Assembly (NCBI GenBank): GCA_015178975.1
Contig: WHVD01000099.1
Span: 1 to 64,000, forward strand
Reading direction: 5' to 3'
DNA: 64,000 nt
Source of the DNA: Hysterangium stoloniferum
Lineage: Eukaryota; Basidiomycota; Agaricomycetes; Hysterangiales; Hysterangiaceae
The position numbers and the translations under genes are program-made. Under the pieces are notes generated by a model. The model had not been told where the DNA came from. It saw only the letters and a program-made list of their open reading frames with translations, and did not search any database. Positions within the stretch are counted from its first letter, which is position 1; each line of letters begins with the position of its first letter. Positions 31,984 through 43,816 of the stretch are shown here, piece after piece.

Positions 31984-34094
31984 TTATTCTTGTAGCATGG
32001 CGACCAACTTGAAGGAAGAAGAACGAGGTATGATGCTGGTCTGAAATGGTTCAGGTTGTCTGGAAGTGTAATCGTCCGTCAGTCAATAACACAAACGACA
32101 TTAAGGAAATAACAACATTTGTGATCCTGTTGTATATGTGCCTGCGATATCGATTTCCCTTCCGTGCTTGTCGATTGGTTTGGATATTTCGAAAACTTTC
32201 AAAATAGATGCCACCACTATGAAGACCGTGTTATCAGCCATATACCGTCCAGGACATATTCTGAGTTATGGATGACTTTCACGAATATTCACTGATTTGT
32301 GAGAAGTACCTTCTTCCAAACCCAAATTGTTCTGTAGGGGACCTCACGCCGGGAGCAAGGAATCGTTCTGGCTCAAATTCATCCGTCCTTGGACCATATA
32401 CATTTTCGTCGTGGAGCATTTCCCTGTGGAAGATATCAACACCTACCTTACACCAATGAAGAACACGCAAACCAGGCATTTCCAACGACGAGGCTGCCTT
32501 TAGGAATAAGATACCCTCGGTACATATCATCCTGTGTTACCTTATGGGGGATCGCAAGAGGGAAGGCTGGTCGCCACCGAAATATTTCTTTCACCAACGC
32601 CGAAACGTAGGGAAGGCACTCGCGATCCTCAAAGGTGGGGAGCCGGTTACCAATTTCATCCAGTTCTTGTTGCGCTTTCTTCTGTTTCTCTGGAAACATT
32701 ACCATGGCGAGTATAAAGGTGAGAAGCGTCGCATGCGTCTACCACAGTACAAACAACGTTGAATCATCCGTCTAGACAACATGTTAAGAGTCGCATAACA
32801 TACCGTACTAGCGCCTGCTGCATATGTGACACCTGAGGTATTACGGATGACCTCCTCTTCTCTAGCAGGCGGATCGCTTTTCGCAGCTAACTCTTCCAGC
32901 ATCGATACCAAAATACAACTGGATGCAACACCCATGGACTACGGAGTATAAGAACATAAGATTATTTATTTATTGGGTCAACGTAATAATTGTCATTTGA
33001 GAACTCACAAAGGCCTCTTTGACTACTTGGAACGGCTTCATACACATTTCAACGGTTGGCTCTCGCCAAATACGAGCCTTTTTCTGAAAACCCGCACCAG
33101 GAAACCACTCCGGTACGTACTTCACTGTTCTTCCACCTCGAGTTAAATGATAAAAAACAATAAAATAAATTTGGCATTCACTCACGCCAAGGCACTATGT
33201 CAACCAAGAATGTCCCAGCATTCATTGATTCAGCTACCCCGAGCGCCGCCTTTTCAGCGATTTCGATGTATCGATCCCCTTCTGGCTGCACTTGAATCCC
33301 ATAAACAACCTGAAAGTGCGAATCATAAGATCCTTGCTGGTCTATTGGATCTCTGAGTCTACCTCCATAATAGTCGCCCCTGAGAAGTGCTGAATAATAT
33401 CACTGAATTTTTCCGGGTTCTCTGTTAGTCTCGTAAGAAGCGCTCTTAAAAGATTTTTTTTTATCCTGGAACATAAAGACATGGGGTAAAAACTAACTTT
33501 GTTTGCTTCAGCTGAATATTGTGGTAACAGGCGGCGGCAGCCGGATGAAAATACTGATGAAAGGCTTTGCGGTGCCGCCGCCACCACTGTCCATACGGCA
33601 TAAATGCGGGAGCGAAGAACCACCCCATTCTAAGCAAATATCAATAGCTGAGAACACAGATATCCATTTGTGTGTGGAACACCATACAAGATCATCATTG
33701 GAAATTCAAAACGATCGGAGTACAAAGATGACCGTTTCTCAAACAGATCCCAGGCAACAGCTGACGAATTCACATAGATAGTATGAGTTCCTAGAGCTTC
33801 GAGATGGATAACATCTCCTGTATGACAAGGCTTTAAGGTATTGACTGTTAACATACACACCAGCATACCGTATGTTTGGGCCCATTCAGAGATTCTTTCC
33901 CAAGCATGATCCTTTGGCATGTCCATTGCGTTTCCTATGAAGGGCTTCCCAACAGGGCCAGGCGGCAATAGACAACGTCTTCTAAATCGCTGAACAATTT
34001 TTCTGGCAAACCAAATACCAGCAACAGACAGAATTACAGAAATAGTGAGCCCCATCTTCGCAAAGTGTAGAGGGACAGGAGGGGAAAGACTCAT
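31984..34094 (-). CDS. Cytochrome P450 monooxygenase, copy 3 (multi-exon, intact)
   Basis: It starts MSLSPPVPLHFAKMGLTISV with a single N-terminal helix, then RRRCLLPPGPVGKPFIGN. Introns fall at the same places as in copy 1: after AQTYG, after MMILYGV, and after QLKQT, where the donor is the normal GTTAGT. Motifs present are YAAGAST (I-helix), KEIFRWRP (ExxR), GNAW, FEPERF and FGFGRR-ICPGRYMADN. The last exon contains QPEPFQTSIIPRSSS. No break was found. The substrate is unknown; oxidation of a small lipophilic molecule in the ER is inferred from the family. Confidence 0.83.
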
Positions 34095-35258
34095 TTGTGA
34101 TGGTGATGCCTTATAGCCCCCCAGTACGATCTCTTGGGGACGAGCACTTGAGAAATTGTCATCCCAAAAATGGTCAAGGGATCACGCGTACGGTTGGCGC
34201 CCATTGGTTCCACCTGATGAAGAAGTTATATCCATACGATATGTTGCAATGTGCCTAGATCACTCACATTCAGGCTGGTCAAGACACAAGAAGAGATGCC
34301 AGTCATTTTGAAATTTGGTTCCAATGGTGCCGTTCATCTAGACACAATCAAATTTGTAGGAAGATCAATTTTGGTCTTTTTATTATCCTTGTCGTAAAAA
34401 TAATCCTTTTAGTAGTAAGAACAACATCCCGGACGGATCTTCAAAGTCGGGGGAGATATAAATTCAAGATTGGCATGCAATTCGCCGGGGCGCCTAATTG
34501 CCGATACTACATAGAGGAAGGCTGGACAGAGTGCTTTAGGGTGTGATGTATACTGACACGAGACGTACTTCTTTACCTGAAAAGCCCTGCTATAAATCTC
34601 GTCTCAACTCAACAATCTACAACACTACCCAAATAATTGAATCATCCAACTCACTTGCCACAAATGGAATCATGATGCGGCATACCCAGCTGTATGGCTA
34701 CCAACGCAATGTACATGGTATATATTGTACTTAAAAAAGGTTGCACCGCTGTGAGAACTGATTGATATAATATGCTCAACTTCAGGTCTCTCGCGATGTG
34801 ATATTGATGACACCCTCACGCTGTCAACGTTGTGTGGGAGAGATCCCTTCCTCCACCAGGCCCAGGCCCAGTGGATCGGCACAATAACAATAACTTCACA
34901 CTTTAGTGTGGCCTTCATCTTGCGACTTGAAAAAAAGATCGGTGCATATTTACTAAAAATGATCTATTTCCAAAATTATTCACAGGTTACATACGGGTGA
35001 CACACGCTGGTGTTGAACAAGTGTTAGCTATCGGATATTGATCCTCGACTTATCCCACATCCAACGCCTCCGTTGTTGTTACTATTCTCAGGTTCCCTCG
35101 ACTATTCTCAAGAGTTATAACGAACGTGCGCTCGTCTATGAATGATTAACCCTGTGCCTACTTCTTCATATACTAGAAGGTTCAACCAGAGCCTGTGACT
35201 GTTGGAGGCCTCAGAGGACTAGACCAGCAGTATTCACCAGGCTTCACCTTGCCTGCCA
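34095..35258. other. Intergenic, no gene recognised
   Basis: About 1.2 kb upstream of P450 copy 3 and of the transporter fragment. Only short unsupported frames are seen. Confidence 0.5.
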
Positions 35259-35992
35259 CTGCCCACAATCCGTCTTTCAAAAGTTTCCTTGATTTTTGCA
35301 TGTGGGACAGCACTGTTCTCCGATGGATATGCCAACAATGTAATCGGTAGCGTCGTGACTCTCTTGCGTAAAAAGTATGGAAAAGACATCATTACGGCGC
35401 AGAAGGGTACTCTCCTTTCGTCGCTCGCATTTGCTGGAACAGTCTTGGGTATGTTCATTTTTGGCTACCTGAGCGATAAGCTCGGACGGAAATTTGGCAT
35501 GGTAGGTAGATAGTATCCACCGAGTATTTATCGTACCCAGTTGTATCCGACCTAGATGGTAGCGGCGGGTATTGTAACGTTATTTTCATTATTGGCTGCC
35601 TGTGCGCAAGGTGCTGGAGGTTCGACCACTGGTCTTGTTTCCGCCCTTGCTGCTTACCGCTTCCTCCTCGGTATCGGGATTGGCGCCGAATATCCTTGTG
35701 GTAGCGTTGCTGCCAGCGAACAAACTGAAGAAAAAGACACAAAGGTTCCCAAAATCGTTGGTTGTCACTAGCGACAAGTCAGTGAAGTGATCTGTCTTCT
35801 TATAATCTACCTACATATATGCCATCGCCTCAGATACGATGATTGACTTCGGTTTTGTTATTGGGGCTTTTGTGCCACTCGTCATGTTTTGGATGTTAGT
35901 AACTCATTCGTTGTCTCTACTACTCTGGATATACTTTTCGTAGCTTCGGCGAAAATCATCTAAGTGCAGTGTGGCGTGGCTCACAGACCACG
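35259..35992 (+). pseudogene. GIT1-like MFS transporter, N-terminal fragment
   Basis: This looks like the first half of a major facilitator permease of the phosphate/glycerophosphodiester group. Blocks are ACGTALFSDGYANNVIGSVV (TM1), LSSLAFAGTVLGMFIFGYLS (TM2), DKLGRKFGM (the loop 2-3 signature), then after an intron (35502-35555) [20 protein letters not shown], and after another, TMIDFGFVIGAFVPLVMFW and FGENHLSAVWRGS. Family members continue for about 250 more residues. Here the frame degenerates after 35,992. No clear start Met was found. The C-terminal part of the same kind of protein lies at 39,409. Confidence 0.75.
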
Positions 35993-38210
35993 GCATGATC
36001 CCACACCTAATGCGCTATATTGATTCGACAGGCAGATTCAAGGACACCTTCGGAGCAGGAAGGAAAGACAGACAGATGGGCAGATGATATTACTTTATAA
36101 TTACAGTCGACCATGGGCTGACAGACTACAAAACTGAATTAAAAAAATAAAAAATAAAAAAAAGAGAAGGTCAATCGTCATTTTGAACCTCGGAGATCTA
36201 GTCTTTGCAAATACCATAAAAATTGTTTTACCTCACAATCCAACACGAAAGCTGGTGTAACACCCATGTACCATTCCCGAATTGTCCTGGGAGTTTTGCT
36301 TGAAAATATTCCTAATTAGTAACAGACATCGTCTATAATGTGTGTTTATGACGATATTTATCGTACATGTTACAAGTCGAGAAAAGAAGTGAAGTCAGAT
36401 GTCGAGGGCTAGCACAGACGGGGTTGTGACAAAAACTATAGTACGAAGTCAGCCGCTGCTCGTGACACGCGGCTGGCATCAACGGGAGCTGTGTGGTCGG
36501 GCATAGATGACCGTAACTCAAAGTTATTGTGCGTCATCGAGTTTTGTCAAGTTATATCGAAAATGATCAGCGAAACAACGGGCGGAATAGGCGTCGAAGC
36601 GAAGGGAACGCCAAATTAATGGTTCCGGGCTCGCCTCGCCGTTTCAATCGTTTGACTCATTTCGACCGATGGTGAAACGACGACCGAACGACCACTCAAA
36701 AGGCGTTTCTCTGACATCATCTGATATGCGAGCCGTACGGATCACGCTTGTCTCCTGCTCTTACTATCTATGCTACTGGACTTCAGGTCCATATGGAACT
36801 CTCGAAGACTGGGAGTTTGTATTCAATTTATGAAGGGATGGCTAGAAAGATTCTTATTTGGCCAGCTGGTTTGAGACTCCATAGTCTCAACTGCCTATTG
36901 TTAATGGGGTTAGGACGACGTCCAACAGATCATGCCCTGTTCTGCTGTCTTCGTCTTCAGAACTAAATGGTCACTTGCGCATCTAAAAGATTGACGACTC
37001 TGCCATTGTACCACATGGACCTACGGCATCTTTCACGTGTAGTAAATTAGCTGTCATCGTATTAGCTTGGGGCTGAGCGCTAGCTGCAATTTGATGTAAA
37101 CTTGGAACGATAGTATGCTTTCTCCCTCCAAATCCCGAGCATTGAACGGCGACTCAGCCACTTTATAAAACTACAGCGGAGGTCGTCTTTGATGCGTTGA
37201 AGCTGTGTTCCGAACGAATTTCGAACGATATGACACTAGGCGCCCTTGATCGCAGAAGGACCAAACTGCAGATTCGGTTATTGCACCGTTCGCTAAACGT
37301 CATTCTTGGTTAAAACGCAGCATCAGCTGTGGGTATTATCGGGATATACTATTAGTAACCGCATTGACATATCCGCACTAAACGGATATCCTCAAGACAC
37401 GACAAGATCTTCGACTAAGTTGAGAAATTTCCTGAAGGAAACACCTCCGCTATATGCTGGTGGTCCCTCCCCCCTTCCCTATGTGCCTCTCACGACCGGC
37501 ATATGCATGGATGATGAAACGGACAATTTGAAACTTCTCGAGAGCGCAAAGGGATCCAATGAATCGGACCAAACGTCTGCCACCGCCACTCCAAGTCGGG
37601 ATGCCAAGGTTAATCCGATACCCTTGAAAATTTTTCTATTGAAAGAAGCATGATATTACTACTATTTCACAACCAGCTAGCCTATCTACGATAACACCCG
37701 AGCTTCTCACCCGTATCTCTCAAGTATCCTGGTTTCCAGTCTATTGTTCCGAATTTCGCCTACCAATGAGTCGCACCTCTCAGCGTATAAAAGACCAGTC
37801 ACCAGCGATTAACTCCAGTACCGCTCCTTTACCACATCCCCCCACATCCCCCTAAGTTCCCTCAAGCCGCTGATTTACTCTTTATGTACCCTCGCACCGC
37901 CACGTACGCCGCACAGTCTGTGGATATGTCGCGCTGTCATGGAACACTTCTCCAGTTGGCGCTCACCTCAATGAACTCCCGGTGCCATGTACTAAAACCT
38001 ATCGACTGCTATGTTTATCTAATGATTTGGTTCTTGTTTATTATAGGTTGGCATGGCATTTCCTCAATCAAGCTCACACTGGGCTGATGGAACACTCGAA
38101 GAATTCTCGCCTATTGTTCACCTTCAACGCCAACTTTACCGCCGGAGGTGAGGAGTTAATATATTCCCTACTCACGTTGTTCTTCGCAGCTCATCAATAA
38201 AAAATGCGAG
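35993..38210. other. Intergenic/inserted sequence, no gene recognised
   Basis: About 2.2 kb between the two transporter fragments. It contains an A-rich stretch (36,138-36,165) and an open frame of 115 codons at 37,306-37,653 that begins at a GTT-rich context and has no recognisable domain. Confidence 0.45.
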
Positions 38211-38214
38211 TATC

Positions 38215-39163
38215 TTTTAAGTCGACCATTCATTCCTTTCACTTATTGTTCAAAACTACAGGGGAACCAACGGACAAGGAACAAAAATGAAGTGAGTATT
38301 TCTCCCGTCTTATTACTGGTCGATGCTTATAATATACCTCAGCTAAATAAATGGCTGAAACATGCATGGTCCTTTCCTACCACTCAACGGATTGTTTAGG
38401 TTGCATGACAGGCAGAATCCACCGTCGCAACAGACTTGGGAGCGTATGATGTCGTGTCGTGCATTCTTAGGCCTCTCGGCGCGGATGGTTGGTTTAAGGG
38501 TGGTTAACGCGTTCATGTGACAGAGGCATTCCAGGAGCGGTGGGTAGGACGAGGGCAGGAAACGTAAAGTATCTTGGCCCATCTTTGATTCATTCTATTC
38601 ATTTCGCCGCAGCACTCTGAAGCAACCAGTGGATCAAGAAAAAAGGTGACTCTCGTTTGAGTCGACCGTTCATTCCTTTCGCTTACTATTTAAAACTACA
38701 GGAACCTTCCAAAAACCAATGATCATGAACGAAAGGTAAATAACCTTTGTCTTTACCATCCGTTCCTTTTTCTGATAATGCATCTTTTCAGACATGTTAG
38801 GTGCGTATCAACCAAGAGTGGGGTGCGACGGCTAAGTGGCACATGCCGTCAAACCTGGTCTGGTGTTATGCCGACCGCCCGTTGAGGTCATGGGTTAAAA
38901 TCCCACAAAAAGTCACCAGGGAGTTTTAGTGGGTATCGCGCTTGTCGTGGAGCCCCACAGTACCCATATTGGGTCTGCGTAAAGCATTTCTTCCTGGGAG
39001 GGTTGTCTGCCGTATCTTGCGTGATGCGTTGTTAGTCGCGTTTGATCGTCTACCTCCGAAAAAAAAAAAAAAAAATTGAATACTACAGATCAAGAAAAAC
39101 GGTGAGCGGTGAGTATCGTTTGAGTCAACCACTCATTCCTTTCACTTATTGTTCAAACTGCAG
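38215..39163 (+). repeat. Three repeated intron-like units with mini-exons
   Basis: Near-identical stretches at 38215-38262, 38655-38701 and 39118-39163 read (T)GAGTCGACCRTTCATTCC to AAAACTACAG. Upstream of copies 2 and 3 there are donor-like GTGACTCTC and GTGAGTATC words, and each stretch ends in an acceptor-like ACTACAG or ACTGCAG. The 25-35 nt after each copy ends in a new donor (GTGAGTATT, GTAAATAAC, GTGAGTAGC). This looks like duplicated small exons with their introns; no protein is recognised. Confidence 0.6.
38812..39076 (+). mobile_element. tRNA-derived SINE with poly(A) tail
   Basis: The head resembles a class II tRNA (Leu/Ser type). An A box GGCTAAGTGGC sits within a D-stem CGGC/GCCG (about 38,829-38,848), followed by a long variable-arm-like segment and a degenerate B box GGGTTAAAATCCC (about 38,901). 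A body of about 145 bp and an A17-18 tail (39,059-39,076) follow. Target duplications were not found by eye. It would depend on a LINE for movement. Confidence 0.68.
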
Positions 39164-39408
39164 GGGAGCCCAACCAGGACAAAACAATGAAGTGAGTAGC
39201 GCTCTCGTAAAGACGTTTTAAGTACTAAATATATATGATAAGTTTTGCTTCGTGATGAGGCAATCAAAGTACTTACTCTCAGCGTAAAACGTTCGCTGAG
39301 AGATTCACTAACTATACTATGCGTATATAATAGTATATTCGAGAGGAGATTTGTTAGGTAATCGAGCCTTGAAGAATGCGCAAACGGAAAAATGAGACAG
39401 TGTATGTC

Positions 39409-39700
39409 TCTGACTCTGACCGTGGTAATTCCGGACCATTCTATCGGCAGTGGTCTTGCTATCTTGAGTGCGATCATCACATTCTTCTTTTTGACTCCGA
39501 TACCTGTCGATGGGGTGGAAAAAGAGGACGCTGATGTAGGTTCATTCTTTCAGCCTCTTCTTTCAATCTGCCTACTAACACGACTACAGTTTCGAGAGTA
39601 TCTTGTAGCCCATGGCTATGACGTATCGCAAATGGGCCTTGGCGTTCATGAAGACGGCGAATCTGACCGGTCAATCTCTGACGAAAAGGCGGCTGCATAA
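39409..39700 (+). pseudogene. GIT1-like MFS transporter, C-terminal fragment
   Basis: The last membrane helix (GLAILSAIITFFFLTPIPVD) is followed by GVEKEDAD, an intron (GTAGGTTC...CTACAG, about 39,535-39,590), and FREYLVAHGYDVSQMGLG with an acidic Ser-rich tail. This matches the usual C terminus of the transporter whose N terminus is at 35,259. The middle part is missing, so the gene is broken. Confidence 0.7.
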
Positions 39701-40126
39701 AGGGATAAAAAGAATATTCAGCACGAGTGGATTACAAGTTGCTGGATGAAGACCGTGATTAGCCTTACAGATTGATTGTTGCGCATTTTTTCATGACATA
39801 TGTTATCACATGAAGTCATTGTCAATGCATTGGAATATACGGTACTCATCTCATGTGCAGCGATCATTTGAAGAGATCAAGTAGCCATTCAGACTAATGT
39901 TCACAAACAGAAATATCGTAAAATCTGAGATGTTAAATTCCAGATGCAAACCATACAATATATAATAATACGATAAGGCTCCTTTTACTCCTGTAACGGT
40001 CGTGCAGTCAGCTTGTAAATTTAGTGAACCATATTTCAGAATGATCTTGAAGCTTGAACGTAAGGTCTTTCTCAACAGTATTGATCCTTTCTATGATTAC
40101 CCGTAAGAATTCGTTGAATATGTTCA
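39701..40126. other. Intergenic, 3' to both neighbours
   Basis: About 425 bp of AT-rich sequence between the transporter tail (plus) and the family gene (minus). Nothing is recognised beyond probable 3' ends. Confidence 0.5.
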
Positions 40127-41499
40127 TTACTGGCCGTACGCACTGATCCTCTTGAGCCATTCTACATCCTCAAGGAATTTACCACTGGGATCAGTGTACA
40201 CTTTGTGCATTTCAGGCGGTGCCATTCGATCTTTGTCGCAAACATCCGGAATCTCTGAAGAAAGACTCTGTACACCAAAAATAGCTTGATCCTGCGCATG
40301 TTTATCGATAAGCAACGACGCACCCTTGAAAACAACCATGTCCCACGGACGTTCAATGCTGCCGCAAGCCAAAATACAACCCATTTCAAAACCGATCCGC
40401 TTTCAAATTGGTTCCGACGGCCAATCACTTGAGAACATTTCGCGCGACCCAGCCCTGGAAAAGAGACCAGTTAGCTAATGAAAAATGGCAGCAGATAGGC
40501 TTGCCTGGCGTTTGAAAAGCACCGAAGACCCAGCTATGGTAATTAGTTAGAATAAAAAGGTGGCAATTACGAGTGGCGCAAAGATCCCAAAGCTGTATGT
40601 GTGTATTCAGTTTCTTTCCGAATTTCGAAAGGTGATGTAGAGAGGTGACGCGCACCTTTGCCCAAATCTTCTGATATTTATCAAAACTCGGCGGCTCCTG
40701 TCCTGGGACCATGGGATCCTGGAATGGGGGTAGCTGCAGAATACTTAGAACCGCGGCTGACCTTGCGCAGAAAGTTACCAACAGTACGGCACTGTGTGAA
40801 TTCTTTCATCTCGTTATCACCAAGAGCCCAACATGGCATGCTAACGACAGCTATTCCTGTTCTTTCATCATAAAGACAGCTGGCTTCGTCATCCCCGTAT
40901 CGCCCATAGAATGAATACGCCGCTATTGCAAGATCTGGATGAGAAAGAGGAGCAAGCACGGAAGAAGGGGTGTCTGTGAACTTAAACCCTTCTGATCTCC
41001 TTGGCCAAAGAAGTGAAATAATTCGCTCCGCGGTGCAAAGGACTGCTCTAGTTGCGTCATTGACGGATTCAACCTCATCTAAATTGGGCGGCCAACCGAA
41101 CCTCTCAACACGAAAGGAGGGCGATGGTATTGTGATCCGGGGGCATTGCTTGGTACTTCCAGTAGATTTAGGCTTGCTTATTGGGCTGGAAGGTATTTCC
41201 ACCTCGCAGACTGAAGTGCATGGGTGTCTTTCAGTACGACTTGGATATGAGGGACGGAACAAATAGCGACACTTACACTTTGCAACTCGGGCCTGCCAAA
41301 TGTTTCCGAGGCATGTCATTTTCTTTAATTTTCGATGGAAGTCTGGCTCTGTCGAAAGTAAGTCGTACCGCCGTCCATTCCGGGACCCACTTGCCATCGG
41401 AAACGCAGCAGGGAAATCTGGCAAGACAGCATCACTGATATAGCGTCGAAGATTTTCTGTAGGAAGAGACAGGTGGTTTTCGTCTGATGCTAGTGACAT
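40127..41499 (-). CDS. Unknown family member A (LWDxC/FGxF family), 6 exons, 357 aa
   Basis: I do not recognise a known domain. Exons are 41499-41277, 41210-40783, 40733-40656, 40592-40505, 40454-40324 and 40252-40127; their sum is a multiple of three. Blocks shared with the paralogues are NLRRYISDAVLPDF (N-terminal), a middle block with LLWPRR and VVSMPCWALGDNEMKEF, KIWAK, then LWDLCATRNC...ILTNYHSWVFGAF, then SVLKWVVFWLAAALN, and a C-terminal EDVEWLKRISAYG. The fourth intron has a GC donor (GCAAGC). There is no signal peptide or membrane helix. It is divergent from ARH1, sharing 266 bp. Confidence 0.78.
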
Positions 41500-41765
41500 A
41501 CTGGTATACGGATGACTCCTTTGGCTGAATTGCTAACGGAGAAGCTGAAGAGCAGAGCTTAACCACATCAACTTTATGTATATTCCTCAGCACAATAGGC
41601 TGTCGTAATTAAGCTCCTGGCTCAAATACTGCGAGACGCTCTTCTTATTGTAAGTGACAAAGGGATCTATCTCTAGGTAAAATACAAGGTGTTTGGACAA
41701 GGGCGTTCAACATGGGAAATTGATTGGCTAACTGATGGCTCACGTGACAAGAGGTCACCTCCTTC
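41500..41765. promoter_or_regulatory. Shared divergent promoter region of family member A and ARH1
   Basis: 266 bp separate the two divergent start codons, so both promoters must lie here. No clear TATA box was identified. Confidence 0.5.
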
Positions 41766-43367
41766 ATGCCACCTCTGAAAGTCGCTATCATAGGTGGTGG
41801 ACCGTCAGGCTTCTATGTAGCGTCTCGTTTGCTTCATCTACTACCTAAGTCAGACTTCCGAGTACACATATATGATCGTCTATGGGCTCCACATGGTCTT
41901 GTACGGTACGGTGTGGCACCCGATCACCCCGAAGTGAAGGTTAGCCTGTTCCCTGTGTTTGGGAGAGATTTGTCAAGCAACCTCTCGTAGAATTGTACCA
42001 ATAAATTTGACGAGGTTGCTTCGGATCCTCGAGTGCAATTTTTCGGGAATGTAAACGTAGGGCACGACCCACGGCTGGATTACCATTCTCTTCCATTATC
42101 CCTCCACGCACTCTTCCCGTATTATACGCATCTGGTTTTTGCGACTGGTGCCCCGCGGCCGAAGATTTTACCTCTGTCTCGATTCCCCCGCAGTTCCTTC
42201 TATATCTCTGCTCTCGATCTTGTACATTGGTACACGATGCATCCAGACAGCAAGTACAGTGAATGTTCACCTATCCCACACGACACGCGACATATCAGTC
42301 TTATTGGTCACGGGAATGTTTCACTGGATATTGCAAGACTTCTGTTTACATCTCCATCCCGCCTATCGCATCTTGATATTCCATCACGTGTGACCAAAAA
42401 GTTGGGTGAAACATGGGAAACACTCAAACATATCAGCATTATCGGTCGGCGTGGACCTAAAGAAATGAGGTTTACTGCGAAAGAGTTAAGGGAGATGCTG
42501 AAGCTTGAGGATGCCTCTTTGGACCCTATACCAGCTACGACTCTAGATGACGCTTTGAGAGGCAACGGGGATGCAGAAGGGGGAGGACTCAGTAGACAAC
42601 AACAAAGACTTATCAGGCTTTTAAAGGAAGGGTCTCAGACAGCAACTCCTAAACAAAAAACATTTAGCATCGACTTTTGGCGAAATCCAGTAGCCTTTAA
42701 TCTTCGACATCCAACCGAGCATCCACGGGTTGAATTGGACCTGGAAGAAACTAAATTGGATACTTCAGGTGGCGCAGTAGGCACAGGGACCATAGGAAAG
42801 CATAACACCGATCTGGTTGTGGGTAGCTTGGGATACGAAAGTGATCCGTCGATATTCGAATCATCATCCTCTTTGATCGGCCCTTTCCCTTGGTATGATT
42901 CTGTGGTTGGAAAAATGCGCACAGCTCCTGCTGGCGGACGTGTCTTGACCCCGGATGGACATATTGTGCGCAATGTATACGCCTCAGGGTGGGCCGGCCG
43001 CGGTGCCAGAGGCGTTTTAGCAGGGACGATATTAGACGCAAACGATGTTGCATTTGCAGTTGTGGAAGACTGGGCTGAACAGCATGGCGGCAAGGAAAAT
43101 TGGGGTAACGGGGAGGACGAAGTTGGGAGTCACACGCCGAAAATTCCTTTGGGACAAACGCCACTTGCGGCTATTAGTCCAGCGGGAGATTTGGACGGAG
43201 TCCCGCACGCAGTTGAGGCAGGATTATTGAGGGGGAGCGTTGTTCCTTACAAGGCATGGCTCACTATTGAAGGTGAGGAGCGCAGACGAGGGAGGGGGGA
43301 AAAGGAGCGGGAGAGAATGGCATGGGAAGATGTACAATCAGTACTAAAGAAGCTAAAGACACCATAA
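41766..43367 (+). CDS. ARH1: Mitochondrial NADPH:ferredoxin (adrenodoxin) reductase
   Basis: A flavoprotein that passes electrons from NADPH to mitochondrial ferredoxin for Fe-S cluster, haem A and coenzyme Q synthesis. Exon 1 is 41766-41939, the intron 41940-41990 (GTTAGC...CTCGTAG), exon 2 41991-43367; 516 aa. The FAD motif AIIGGGPSGFYVA is at residues 8-20 and GLVRYGVAPDHPEVK follows. The NADP motif is GHGNVSLDIARLL, then GRRGPKEMRFT. The C-terminal GWAGRGARGVLAGT is the family's second flavin motif. The protein starts only seven residues before the FAD strand, so no targeting presequence is visible in this model; an upstream exon is possible. Confidence 0.9.
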
Positions 43368-43816
43368 TGCGATCAACTTTACATTTCTGTTACGAGCCAT
43401 AAAAACAGGGATTTTATTTTTGGGAATTGAGTGTGACCGGCGGCGTGACGGGGTCTCCAACAGTGAATTCCGGCAAGAATCCTCCAATACGACGCTCGAA
43501 GCAGCTGATCACTTCTTTGTGTGAAACTTAAAGGACTTCCCTTACCTTATTTGCTATTCCCAAGGTGAGCTTTTGGTATGATGTTGTCTTTGAAGATCCA
43601 CAATCCTCGGGATGTTTTCCTTTACCTACTGTAAGGGGATGTCGAACGCGTAGTAGTTTCCATCGAACGCAATATAGGTATCGTACCAGATGTTCGCTCC
43701 CTTTCATAGCCTATTAAATAGTAACCTTCCCACGAAATTGATCTGCGGCTGATGCATCTTCTATCGTTTGCAGGGAGAACTTTTTTGGCTGTCGACCTTC
43801 ACCCCACCTCAAGGAC
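43368..43816. other. Intergenic between ARH1 and COQ1
   Basis: About 450 bp with no gene. It must contain the ARH1 3' end and the COQ1 promoter. Confidence 0.6.
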
